Below, piece by piece: positions 52,981 to 63,199 of a DNA stretch of 64,000 bases. Below the pieces are notes generated by a model. That model did no database searches. It was not told the DNA's origin and saw only the letters and a program-made list of their open reading frames with translations. Where the stretch lies: the NCBI RefSeq assembly GCF_027595985.1, contig NC_073302.1, positions 217,713,854 through 217,777,853 on the forward strand. Reading direction: 5' to 3'. Every line of letters begins with the position of its first letter. Position 1 is the stretch's first letter. This DNA comes from Sorex araneus (Eukaryota; Chordata; Mammalia; Eulipotyphla; Soricidae). The position numbers and the translations under genes are program-made.

Positions 52981-54250
52981 CCCCCGGAGCCATCATGAAA
53001 ATCAAATGTTGAGTATATTCACACCAGCTGGCAGTCTGTCCTGTCAGGCAAGAGCAGCAGCTTCACAGCACTTGCATGAGCTTTTGATTAGGAAAAACTG
53101 TATCCTGGCATACCTGTAACTTTCATAAGCGCTCACAAAATTAGTGTTAAGTCAGCAGACCCATATCCTGGCACCCAGTAAATTTATGTAAGCATAGTGA
53201 GGCCAAGCATTTTTATGGAAGTGAGAAAAAGTGATTACACAAAGTAATCATCTATTGATCTCTAATCACCTCACTTTTGGGTGTCCTAACATTTGTTGCT
53301 GTTTGCACTCTGTGAAGGAATGGTGCCCTCATGGTTGGTTACAAGAAATTTCGATAATTATGAAATAACTCAGAGAACTAAAAAGTAAACTCTAAACTAA
53401 CCTACTTTTATGTTTTTACTATAAAAAATATCAAATCATTATAGCCAAATAATAGTCAATATTTTTAATTTTAATGAATGATCATGAGATAAATTTACAG
53501 ACTTAAAAATTTTCATGATTGCATTTCAATCAAACAATGTTTGAGTACCCATCCCTCCACAAATTAATAGTCAACATTTCTGAAAAAGAGACTTTCTCTC
53601 GAACACCTGCTATACAATAGTTCTTGCCCACTGATTCCAATATTGAATGATTTAATTTTTGATGGATACTCTATCTACTACCAAACTACCAAGAGTCTAC
53701 TCAACTGTACGGTGGTGAAGGGACTTCTGTTCATGTGTCTGAATCATGTTAGATCCTGGTCAAATTCACTGCAATGTTGACTGAAGCACTGAAGAGTTGT
53801 TCAACACACATAGATTGGAATAACTTGAGAGCAGCAATGGCTATAACACAGAGGAATATTGCTTACATATATAATATATTCCTACTCATCACCAATCCCC
53901 GAGCCCCGTTCTGGAGCACATGATTCACTTAGTTTCTAGTCCACTCCTGTAACTGAGAACATGAAGGTGAAGTTATACCAGGAACTCGAAGTTCAGTTCA
54001 ATGTAAACAATCACAAGTCTCAGAGAGATGGTCCAGCAGGAAAGTAACTGACCCAGGTTCCATCCTTAGCACCCCAGAAGGTTCTCTGAGCACAGTCTGG
54101 GGTGATCCCTGAGCACAGCGTCATGAATAAGTCCTCAGCACTACTGGACATGCCGCCCCCAAAGGAATCAATAAACACAAAACATGAACATCTGAATATT
54201 ATCGCCCTGTGGTTTCTCTGTGAATTTTGCAAGAGTAAGAGGATGGTGGG
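52980..54250 (+). repeat. Duplicated upstream segment of KRAB unit 4 (copy of 7000-8660)
   Basis: Collinear with 7000-8660 but without the SINE, the tail insertion and the solo LTR seen there. It contains its own 105-bp L1 scrap (53460-53565). It therefore supplies the empty sites against which the unit 1 insertions can be defined. Confidence 0.75.
53460..53565 (-). mobile_element. Very short 5'-truncated L1 insertion, minus strand
   Basis: About 105 bp ending in the L1 3' UTR pattern on the complement (TTTGAGTACCCATCCCTCCA is the complement of the 3' UTR phrase near 44230 and 4690). Direct repeat AATAGTCAA on both sides (about 53450 and 53567). Absent at the paralogous site near 7725. Confidence 0.7.
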
Positions 54251-54454
54251 GCAGGGCTAAGGCACGGTCCTGCCAGCTGTTTGCAAAAATATTGTGAATT
54301 TTATTCCCTTAGTGAAAAAAATAAAAACTTTCTCCTCCATATGCCATCTCTTCAGCTCCTCCCTCCCCTCTTTCCCGGACCTGTCGACCCCCCAGATGTC
54401 CAGATCACCTGATCCAACCCCAGAAAAGGGAAACACATTAACATTCCTGACCTG

Positions 54455-55400
54455 GAATACTAAGAGCCTGGCCCTTTAAGCTCTGACCGGAAGTGCAGTG
54501 ATGTCACAGAATCCAGGCCCTTTTGCCCTAGGAGTCTCCGGCGTTGGGAACCCAAATGCGTTTCCGCTGCCTGCCGAGGTGAGGAGCGGATGGGCAGCGG
54601 GGATGGGGGATGGGGTGAACGGGAAGTTCTTCTCCTCCGGCTACTGACTGGCCTCCGTGCCCCCCAAACCTCCGCCGCCGTCTCCGCCTGGGGGGCAGCC
54701 GGGTCGCTCTGCGGAGGGGGCCGGAAGGCCGCCCCTCACCCCGCGCGCACTGAGCACTGTTGCGGAAAGACTCCTTCCTTACAGGGTTCCGGGAAGCAGG
54801 TAGCGTTTGCCAAGAGCGCTTGCCCGGGAAGAGGCGCAGCGCAGGAGGCGCTAGTCGAGCGGGTGGGCGCGGCCTCGCAGGCACAGCCGGGTGCTGCCCC
54901 AGAGTCCCGCCTGCGCCTCAGATCGCCGCCCGGGGAGCCCCGGGCTTCGCCCCCGTGAAAGGCCGGGCTGGGCAGAGGAAGCACGTGGTCCCACGAGAGA
55001 GAAGTTTGAACATAGACGCTCGTTTTTCAAGTTAGAAACAACGAGAAAATAGCCAGCGGCTGCTTCCCTTTTAAACGCAAAGGGGACTTTTCTAAGCGCC
55101 GCACCCGGTGTTGCTCGGGCTGAATCCAGGCTCTTCGGCCCAGGGTCCCTCCTGGGGGATCGGGGCCACCACAGGGTGTCGGGATGTGAGGCCAGCGCCC
55201 TCCCGCCCCCAGCCAGAGGGACAGCGCCAGAGCCAGAGGGAGCCTCGGTGTCCCCCAGACCTGAGGGGCCACGTGCAGCCACAGCCGTGTGAGCGCCAGT
55301 GCTGGGACACTTGGAGCGCCCATGGCGGTCACAGGGGTGGGGTGGGGGTCCTCCAGGAGTGTCCCCAGGCTGGCCCTTTGCCGGCCGCCTTTCGTTCCTT
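54455..55400 (+). promoter_or_regulatory. CpG-island-like first exon/promoter region of KRAB unit 4
   Basis: Starts GCCTGGCCCTTTAAGCTCTG, then GTGATGTCACAGAATCC. It becomes strongly GC- and CpG-rich (GCCGCCGTCTCCGCC at 54673, CCGCGCGCACTGAGC at 54740, GGAAGAGGCGCAGCGCAGG at 54829). A first-exon donor may be CGAG|GTGAGG at 54579. CpG retention here, against decay in the 9.65-kb copy, suggests this promoter has stayed unmethylated in the germ line. Long open frames here, one of 192 codons on the minus strand, are expected from base composition and lack domains. Confidence 0.6.
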
Positions 55401-55935
55401 AGGCTGATTACGGTCAGGGCTAAAGTCAAATTTTTCTCATTAAAGGGACTGGGGGCACTTTATTCTCTTAAAAATGAATCTTTTTGAGGCACAGCTAGTA
55501 CTGCTCTGGGGACGCTCCTGTCTCTGACAGGGATCCCTGCTGTTGGTAGTCGGGATCCTATGGGACACCGGGGTACAGTCGGTCATGTGCATGCAAGGCA
55601 AACACTATCCCAGTGTATGAGCCTCCTGCCCTCAGAAGGTGGGGGACGGAGACCCATTTTTAACATGCATTTGTTGGAGCATTTTTATTTTCTTATGTTT
55701 TAACATATTCAGTGTATTCTGGGGGAGTCGGGGAGATGTAGAGCTTTTAAAGAACACAGAGTGGAGGTGGGGGGATGCATCAGGGTGGGTTTACTCCTGC
55801 CTCTGCTCTCAGACATCACTCCTTGCAGTGCTCAGGAACCTTTTGGGATGCCGGTAATGAAACTGAGTCAAACCTTGCATGACAAGCAGCTCACCCACTT
55901 TACTGTATCGTCAGTCCCTTTGTACAGGGGATTTT
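55400..55935 (+). repeat. Duplicated intronic tail of unit 4, with a minus-strand SINE relic
   Basis: Continues the 50680-51230 alignment (CGTTCCTTAGGCTGATTACG, GAGATGTAGAGCTTTTAAAG). Eroded minus-strand SINE sequence lies at about 55495-55615 and 55790-55915. Confidence 0.55.
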
Positions 55936-55939
55936 GCAT

Positions 55940-56565
55940 TTATTATTTTTTTAATTTATTTTTTAATGAGTCACCGTGAGGGTACAGTTACAGATCTACA
56001 CATTTTCGTGCTTGTGTTTCCCTCATACAGTGTTAGAGAGCCCATCCCTCCACCAGTGTCCATTTTCCACCACCAATGAACCCAGTATCTCTCCCACCCC
56101 GCAATCGCATTCCCCCCCCCTGCACCCCACCCCGCCTCTGTGGCAGGGTATTCCATTTTGTTCTCTCTCTCCTTTTGGGTGTTGTGGTTTGCAATAGGGG
56201 TATTGAGTGGCCATCATGTTCAGTCTCTAGTCTACTTTCAGCACACATCTCCCTTCCCGCGCGGGATCTCCAATCACATTTTACTTGGTGTTCCCTTCTC
56301 TATCTGGGATGACTTTCCCCCAACATGTGAGGCCAGCTTCTAAGCTATGGAGCCAACCTCCTGGCATTATATACTACTATTCTTGGGTGGTAGTCTCCTA
56401 CTCTGTTATTTTATATTCCACAGATGAGCGTAGTCTTTCTTTGTCTGTCCCTCTCTTTCTGACTCATTTCACTTAGTGTGATACTTTCCATGTTGATCCA
56501 CTTATATCCAAAGTTCATGGTTTCATCTTTTCTGACAGCTGCATAGTATTCCACTGTATAATAAT
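55940..56565 (-). mobile_element. L1 3' end, minus strand, 5'-truncated
   Basis: Complement of an L1 3' UTR with T-rich start (poly(A) complement), CCATCCCTCCACCAGTGTCC, CCACCAATGAACCCAGTAT, and ORF2-end sequence GTCTTTCTTTGTCTGTCCC and GCATAGTATTCCACTGTATA at the right. The 3' UTR type resembles the L1 at 44000-44330 more than the one at 4340-4790. Confidence 0.85.
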
Positions 56566-56696
56566 TTTGTGTTTATTATTATTATTAATTGCAATTTTGG
56601 GACCACAGCCACAGCACACAGCGCCCAGGGATCTGAGTTCAGGCATTGTTCCTGGAAGTGCTAGTGGGAAATCCTTGGGCTTTTTTTTTAATGTGT

Positions 56697-56866
56697 GTGT
56701 GCTTTTTGGATCACACCCAGCAATGCTCAGGGGTTACTACTGGCTCTGCACACAGGAATTACTCCTCGTGGTGCTCGGGGAACTATATGGGATACTGGAA
56801 ATTGAACCCGGGTTGGCCGTGTGCAAGGGAAATGCCCTACCCACTGTACTATCTCTCCAGCCCTGG
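56697..56866 (-). mobile_element. Shrew SINE, minus strand
   Basis: TTTTTGGATCACACCCAGC, TGCACACAGGAATTACTCC, AATTGAACCCGGG and the head complement TACTATCTCTCCAGCCC. Confidence 0.88.
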
Positions 56867-56919
56867 GCTTTTGGAAATTGAACCCAACTTAGCTGCTTGA
56901 ATGAAAAGTACCCTATTCA

Positions 56920-57057
56920 GGCTGGAGCAATAGCAGAACACATAGGGCATACAGTAGTAATTCCTAAGTGCAGAGCCAGGAATAACCCCTGTGCATTGCT
57001 GGGTGTGACCCAACAAGATAAAAAGAAAGAGAGAAGGAGAGAAGGAGAGAAAGAAAG

Positions 57058-57128
<71 letters not shown>

Positions 57129-57147
57129 AAAAGAAAGGAAGAAAGAG
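56920..57147 (+). mobile_element. Internally deleted shrew SINE with a (GAAA)n tail
   Basis: Head GGCTGGAGCAATAGCAGAAC, then a deletion of most of the tRNA part, then GAGCCAGGAATAACCCCTGT and the usual end. The tail has expanded to an AAAG microsatellite of about 100 bp (57045-57139). Confidence 0.85.
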
Positions 57148-57149
57148 CT

Positions 57150-57329
57150 GGGGCTGGAGAGATAGCACAGCGGGTAGGGCATTTGCCTTGCACACGGCCG
57201 ACCCGGGTTCAAATCCCAGCATCCCATATGGTCCCCTGAGCACGGCCAGGGGTGATTCCTGAGTGCAGAGCCAGGAGTAACCCCTGTACATCGCCAGGTG
57301 TGACCCAAAAAGCAAAAAAAAAAAAAAAA

Positions 57330-57397
<68 letters not shown>

Positions 57398-57495
57398 GAA
57401 AGAGAGAAAGAAAAAGGGAAGGAAGGAGGGAACGAAGGAGGGAAGGAGGGAGGGAGGGAAGGAGGGAGGGAGGGAAGGAGGGAAGGAGGGAAGGA
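57150..57495 (+). mobile_element. Shrew SINE with (GAAA)n then (GGAA/GGAGG)n tail
   Basis: Full-length SINE (57150-57330) directly after the previous SINE tail, so it probably inserted into that A-rich tail. Its own tail is another AAAG tract (57330-57410) grading into GGAAGGAGGG. Long Lys/Glu/Arg or Ser/Phe frames across it are artefacts. Confidence 0.9.
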
Positions 57496-57559
57496 ACCAT
57501 AACAACTCTCCTATTGCTGCTAAACTTCTGTGATTTTATTTTACCCCAGAAAAAAATTG

Positions 57560-58560
57560 TTTCACCTGTCAAGTTTTTGAGTACCTTCCAATTGTCAAAC
57601 CAGGGGCGCCCCCTGCTGCTCTGGTGAGTACTTGCAAAAAGGGGATTTCCAGGAACCTGCTGCCACAGGTTTAAATGTCTCACTCTAGGAGTCCGTGTAC
57701 AGCCAGGAGGGCGTTTGTCTTGCTCTTGGCTGACCTGGTTTGTATCCCTGTTAGCTTATAGTGTCCTCTGAGCCAACATCTCCATATGTGTCCCTTAAAT
57801 AAAAAAATGAAAATTTTAAAGGCTGGAGTGATAGTACAACAGGTACGGCATTTGTTTTACACATGGCAGAACTGTGTTCGATCCCTGCACCCAATAGGGT
57901 CCTTGGAGCATTGGCAGAAGTGGCACAGAAGTCAGAACACTGTATAAAATTTTATAGACAGCTCTGAGCACATGTGGCCCAAATCACATACACTCATCCC
58001 CTCCCAACACACTGCCAAAAAAAAAGTATTACTCCAGGATTGACAACTGAGAATTCTTTCAACCTTTTTTTTTTTGGCGGGTTGGAGTTATCACGACTAT
58101 TTTGTTGTTGTTTTTGTTGTTGTTGATCTTTCCGTTTTGTTACAAACTTGAGATGGTCAGGGACACTGCCCCTCTGTCCATGTGTCTCTGGATGCAGGGG
58201 TGCCATGTCATATCCCTACCAGTAAAGCAGTTCCTCAGCCCTCTGAGCTCCTCTTCCAATGTCTATCTCACTACTCGGGAAGCAGATGGAGTGGGACTTG
58301 GGGCCACAACTGACAGTGCTTGAGGGCCGGTTCCTGCTCTGTTCTCAGGCTGCCAGTGGATAGTAGGTACCAGGGAAGGCCTCAGAACTTCCACCTGGCC
58401 AGCATCCATTCCAGCCTGGTGTGCTATCTTGTTCCTACCTTCATTGGAAGTTTTTAGATGTAAACATTCTGGAATATACTCAACAAGAATCTGTCACAAG
58501 GGAAAGGAGTTAGAAACTCTGAGCAAAATTCTGTGCTATCTATCACCATGAAGCTTGTAC
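57560..58560 (+). repeat. Duplicated intronic segment, unit 4 (copy of 11710-12450)
   Basis: AGGTTTAAATGTCTCACTCT, GATGGTCAGGGACACTGCCC, CAGTTCCTCAGCCCTCTGAG, GTTCCTACCTTCATTGGAAG and TCTGAGCAAAATTCTGTG are shared in order with unit 1. An extra old SINE (about 57822-57975) interrupts this copy. Confidence 0.7.
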
Positions 58561-58597
58561 ACCAAGTGTAATTTTCCTCTCCTTTTTTTTTTCTTTT

Positions 58598-58756
58598 TGG
58601 ATCACACCCAGCGATGTGATCGAAAGAGGGGTTCCTCTTTGCTCTGCACTCAGGAATTACTCCTAGTGTTGCTTGGAGGACCATATGGGATGCCAGGGAT
58701 TGAACACCAGTCGGCTGCATGCAAGGCACCCGCTGTACTATCACTCTGGCCCCTCT
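58598..58756 (-). mobile_element. Shrew SINE, minus strand
   Basis: GGATCACACCCAGCGATG, CTGCACTCAGGAATTACTCC, GGACCATATGGGATGCCAG, TACTATCACTCTGGCCCC. Confidence 0.87.
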
Positions 58757-58819
58757 TTCCTTTTCCTTATCCAAAGTCATATACCAAAAATCGAGTAAAA
58801 ATATAGTCTGTGAGAAGAT

Positions 58820-59835
58820 GTCCTATAAGCACAGAGCTGAGTGTGGCTGCAAAACAAAATCAGAACTTAACCTTGAGACTTTGCTCTTGGCAGAAAACTT
58901 CCTCTTTGCTTTAACTGGGTGTGTGATTGGGAGTGGAGATGGGTGTCTGCCAAACCAGCAGTGCTCAGGGATCGTCCCTTGGGGATTCAGGGTGTATAGT
59001 TGAGTCTCTTGTATGCATGGCAAGTGCCCTGCCCAATGGTCTCTCTTTCTGGCCCCTACTGGCAATTCAGACCTTTGAATTTTCAGCCTGTGCCTATAGC
59101 TCAAGGTCATATCAAGAGCTTCTAGGTGCCAGCAGCCCTGCCATGGTTTCTACAAGCTGAGCCTCATCCCTGCCCCCTTCATGCCAATCTATGTCCTTCT
59201 CACAAGGTTCACAGGATTTATACAGAATTTTAATTCCTGGGGTCAAAGATAGTCCAGGAGTGCAGACTCTGGCCTGCCAAGTGGCCTGCCATCGTACAGT
59301 CTCCGGCACAATGAAGAATCCTCAGGTACCTCCAGCAATAGGCACTAAGTGCTGCCTCTGTGGCTCCAACACCTGTGCCCTGTAAAACTGACAGGGAGGA
59401 TTTGACACATAATTTATCCTTTTCTTTCTGTTGGATTTTGGGCCATGCCTTGTAGTTGCTGCTTCTGATACCTAGTAAGGAGCCAGAGACAGACCCAGGT
59501 CAGCCGTTGCAAGGCAAATACCCTAGCAGACTATAGTCGAGTCTTTAAATTTAGTGACTTCTTTTTGGTTAGAAGACATGCCTGGCATTGCTCAGCGGTT
59601 ACTCCAAGCTCTGTGCTCATTTGATACCTCTATGCTCTGCTTGAGGACCCTATGGGGTGATGATGATTGAAACAGGTTTCGGCACATGCCAGGCAAGCAC
59701 CCAATGCTCCATAGTGTCTCTGTGGATACCATTAAAAAACTTTTACCCTGGGTACAGTCCAGAAAGTTGTGAAATTAGGTGTTCTTTGTTTTCTAAGTAC
59801 AGAACTTTTTTTTTCATTCAATTTACTTTACATTG
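58820..59835. other. Unit 4 intronic sequence, no exon recognised
   Basis: The left part (58820-58930) matches 12560-12680. Beyond that, two decayed minus-strand SINE traces (about 58950-59060 and 59570-59720) and unassigned sequence. No KRAB or finger motif in any frame. Confidence 0.45.
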
Positions 59836-59847
59836 TCAGAACATAGT

Positions 59848-60082
59848 CACTGTCACTGTCATCCCGTTGCTCATCGATTTGTTCAAGCGGGCACCAGTAA
59901 CATCTCTCATTGAGAGACTTATTGTTACTGTTTTTGACATATCCAGTATGCCACGGGTAGCTTGCCAGTGCAGGCGTGATACTCGGTAGCTTGCTGGGCT
60001 CTCCCAGAGGGGCGGAGGAATTGAACATGGGTTTGCCGCGTGAAAGGCGAATGCCCTACCACTGTGCTATCGCTCCAGCCCA
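59848..60082 (-). mobile_element. Chimeric SINE: shrew tRNA head with an RTE-derived 3' tail (second copy)
   Basis: Same architecture as 50032-50271. Minus-strand head GGGCTGGAGCGATAGCACAG, body with GAGAGCCCAGCAAGCTACCG, and tail AGATGTTACTGGTGCCCGCT, TGAACAAATCGATGAGCAAC, GGGATGACAGTGACAGTG. The tail matches the RTE copy at 4930-4985 (complement: GGAGATGTTACTGGTGCCCG, CTTGAGCAAATTGGAGATCA). Exact 12-bp direct repeat TCAGAACATAGT at 59836-59847 and 60083-60094. The two copies differ from each other more in the body than in the head. Confidence 0.9.
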
Positions 60083-60099
60083 TCAGAACATAGTAAGAG

Positions 60100-60775
60100 A
60101 ACTTTTGTAATTTGTTTGTTTTGTTTTTGATTCTCAGCTAGCAGTGCTCCTAGCTTTCTTCTGACTGTGTGCTCAGGAATCACTCCTGGTGGACTTGGGG
60201 GACCCTATGTGATATGGGAATCAAACCAGAGTCAGCTGTGTGCAAAGCAAGTGCCATATCTGATGTGCACTCAGGCCTCATAAACTAATTTTTATCTGTT
60301 CCACTAAATTTCTGTTTAGATGTTACATTTTTTTGTTATAGTGGACCCAAGAAGGCTGAGAGACAGGACAGCAGGTCCACTCCTTGCTTTGCCTTCCCTC
60401 GCAGTGATGGACAGCCTGGATTCGAACCCATTTCTGCATTCCCTAGAGAGGAAAGAGCATCTGCTGCAGTATCTCCCTTGGGTGGGTCTGTGAGCTGATG
60501 CCTAAGACTGTGGCCGGTCAGATCGTTTCCACCTCCAGTGCAAGGACTTCCGGTCAGGGCTATATGATTTGTGCTGCTCTCAGTCCTCATGGCTCTGACT
60601 TCTCTAGGTTTTTGTCAAATCCTCGCTGGGGATCCTCAAGATTAACAGGCTGGAGAAGATGGTGATGCGTCATCTGACATGCTGTCCCCAGGTAGGAGGA
60701 GATTGACACGATGACGCACTTTGGTGACAGGAGTGCACAGGCCTTGGACTGTTTCAAATCATTTCAGGAAGGAGA
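60100..60775 (+). repeat. Duplicated segment upstream of KRAB unit 4 (copies at 46420 and 51420)
   Basis: Minus-strand SINE relic (60115-60275), TATAGTGGACCCAAGAAGGC (60338), GACTTCCGGTCAGGGCTATA, TCAGTCCTCATGGCTCTGAC, then TTTCAGGAAGGAGATGTGGG. The last phrase is shared with 46839 and is where an LTR has entered. Confidence 0.7.
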
Positions 60776-63199
60776 TGTGGGATGTGGCAGCGGTTGGTGT
60801 GTATTACTAAGGAGCTGTGGCACTCTATCTCTCCTGCTGCTTGCATTCAGTGGTCTCTGCTTTCCCCACCCCAGGGAGGCCGACTGCAATGGGTAGGCGA
60901 AGGAGGGAATGAGGGCCAGGCTGGTCGGTATCAATTGCAGTTTATTCCAGTCTCCTCTCCATTCTTCTCTGATTCTCTCTCTGGACCCCACTTTGTTCTC
61001 CTTCTTGCTCCCCTCTCATTATCCTTCTGGCCTTCCCAGCCCACTCTTACAGCCTAGTTTTAGAAATCATGTAGGGTGGGGATATAAAGGTGAGGTTAAA
61101 CATTAAAAATCAACAAAGAGAGGTAATACCACTCCTCCAGGACATTTAAATCAAGGACAAAATCTCACCTAAGGAGGTTACTCCAGATTACTAGGAGATC
61201 CACTCAAGGGCAGCATTCCACTCTGGGTGTGTTGCTTTCTTCTTTCCTCAGCTAGTAATTGTTGGATGTCAGCCCTAAGTGTTTTAGGCTTCACTGCTAA
61301 TTGGCCCTTTCCTTATCCCAGAGAAGTTTCCCATGCCCTTGCTAACATCCATAATTTGGTTAAAGTCTATCTTCAACCTTTCTTTTGTGTTGGGTATTAA
61401 CCCTAAGTGCTTTAGGCTTCATCAGTTAATTGCCCCCATTCTTCCTTCCTGAGAAGTTTAACATGCCATTGCTAGCATCCTTAACTTAGTTAAAGTTTAT
61501 CTTTAACCTTTCCCTTGTATTTTACTTCTCACTGTAACAGTTCCCAAGTCAATCTTGATTACTTGTAAGCCAAAACTTTCTGGTAATTGTGAACTTGTAT
61601 TTGTACTGCTTTGTATTTGAAGTGTTGTATGTTACTACCTGCTTTTCTATTTCCCCTATAGCCTTTTTATATTTTACTATAGAGCAATGTTCTTTGGTTA
61701 AGCACAGAAAGACCATTAATGCTATGGTCCTAATATTTGGGAGTTGATTGATGCTGAAATATATCTACTCCTGGGCATAATTACTTGGCCATAACTTCTT
61801 GACTCCGGCTTCAGTTTCTGTAGTTCCTAACACCCCAAAAGGGAGGTTCTGCCATGGGACTGGGATGGAACTGGAGCAAGTGGCAAAACTACCTGGCATT
61901 GAAATGAGACATTCTAGAAAACATAAATGCATGGTCTTGATGCAAACTGTTACAACGTAAGAGACAGGACCCCATGGTGAAGGACTAGCTAAACTGGCCT
62001 GAGGACTTAGTCTGGGATTTACAGTAAAAGCCTTGCTTGCTCTCAGAGCCCAGACAAATGTTAAAAGCCTTCCTTGCTCTCAGCCCAGAGAACTAAGTTT
62101 TGGGATCTTTGTCTCTTACTATGTTTATCCAAACAACTGGAAGTATTGATAACTTATATAATTAGACGGAAATATAAAAGCAATGTAGTTGTCCCTGGGA
62201 GACAGAGTATCTTCTTGAGTTGATCTTTCTAAGAGAATTTCCTCCGCCAAATGTTTATCTATGTAAATGACCAATCACACCTGTCCTTATCTCGACCCCA
62301 CTTCAGATGTTCTATAAGTATGCTAGCAACTCTGCATTAAACGGGCCATTTTCACCATCAGACTGTGTTCCCCAGCCTCCCCATGCTCCCCATCTGGGGA
62401 CCCGTGGGGAGGTGGAGAGGCAAGGAGGGGATCAGGGCAACCAAACGCACACGTGTCCAGCAGCAGCAGCAGTCCCCGAGGATTATTTTGTGAATTTAAA
62501 GTAATCCACTTAAATATTGTAATAAATTTACTTCTGATATTTCTAGCAGTGTGATTTTGTATGAGTACAGTAAAAGATATATCAAACTTAAAGTTTGGTT
62601 CTTCCTGAGGACATCTCACTATATATCCCAGACCATAGTCCTCAAGCCAGGTCAGTCTTCCTAACCTCAGCAGGGTCCTAATCTCTTCATAACCTTTGGA
62701 TAATGATAGCATCTGTCCATGACCATGCTCTTAACTTATAGTTAAGTATTATGATGCTTTGGCCTGGCCCATTTCAATGGCAAGGTAGCTCGCAGCTTGC
62801 CCTGGGTTCATTCAGTCTCTCGTCAGGACCCTGCTTTTGGGGTCCTAGGAACTAAGGGTTACTGAGTTGAGAAAGCAGATGCCCAGGAGTAAATATTATT
62901 TGGAGTCAATCAACTGCCAAGCAACAAAAGCATAATATTAACTGTCTTCCTGTATCCATACCGAAAGGACATTGCTTTAAGGTATACTATGTAAAAGACA
63001 TAACTTATAAGTTCAGTGTCCTTAGAAGGATCTGATATTAGGAGCTAACATAATCTGATTAGGGGAAATGTGATTAAGTGGTTGGGCACAGAGAAAAGTT
63101 TACAAATAAAAAAGGAACAGGAGTGACTGTGGATGAAACCTGATAAACCCTAAGTTCCCTGCGACAAGGGTGAAAGGACAAACCCAATGTTATCCTGCA
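60776..63199 (-). mobile_element. LTR (family B), minus strand, split by a family A LTR
   Basis: The right part (62500-63199) is collinear with 41700-42352: CTCAGCAGGGTCC, TGTCCATGACCATGCTCTTA, CCTGCTTTTGGGGTCCTAG, ending TATCCTGCA. The left part (about 60780-61259) matches 41150-41430 plus 41640-41740: GGAATGAGGGCCAGGCTGGT, TGCAGTTTATTCC. The left end is approximate and no clear duplication was found. The original LTR without the nested one is about 1.2 kb. Confidence 0.75.
61260..62499 (+). mobile_element. LTR (family A), plus strand, nested in the family B LTR
   Basis: Starts TGTTGGATGTCAGCCC and carries a 128-bp tandem duplication of its 5' end (second start TGTTGGGTATTAACCC at 61388). 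Promoter-like CTATAAGTATGC (62312-62323) precedes CTGCATTAAACG (ATTAAA poly(A) signal, about 62335-62340). The hexamer AGTAAT at 61254-61259 recurs at 62500-62505 and may be the target duplication, although the LTR end there would read TTAA rather than CA. A CAGCAGCAGCAG run lies at 62458-62472. Confidence 0.7.

Noticed and set aside
54851-55429. 192-codon minus-strand open frame and overlapping frames on both strands
   Set aside because: The stretch is CpG-rich, where stops are rare. No domain, and the paralogous segments at 10.2 and 50.4 kb do not keep the frame.
56964-57683. 239-codon minus-strand open frame rich in Ser, Phe and Leu, and its Lys/Glu/Arg counterparts on the plus strand
   Set aside because: These are translations of the (AAAG)n and (GGAA)n SINE-tail microsatellites, open because the repeat lacks stops. 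No gene.
62458-62472. CAG repeat as part of a coding exon
   Set aside because: A run of about five units near the end of the family A LTR, with no open frame of substance across it.
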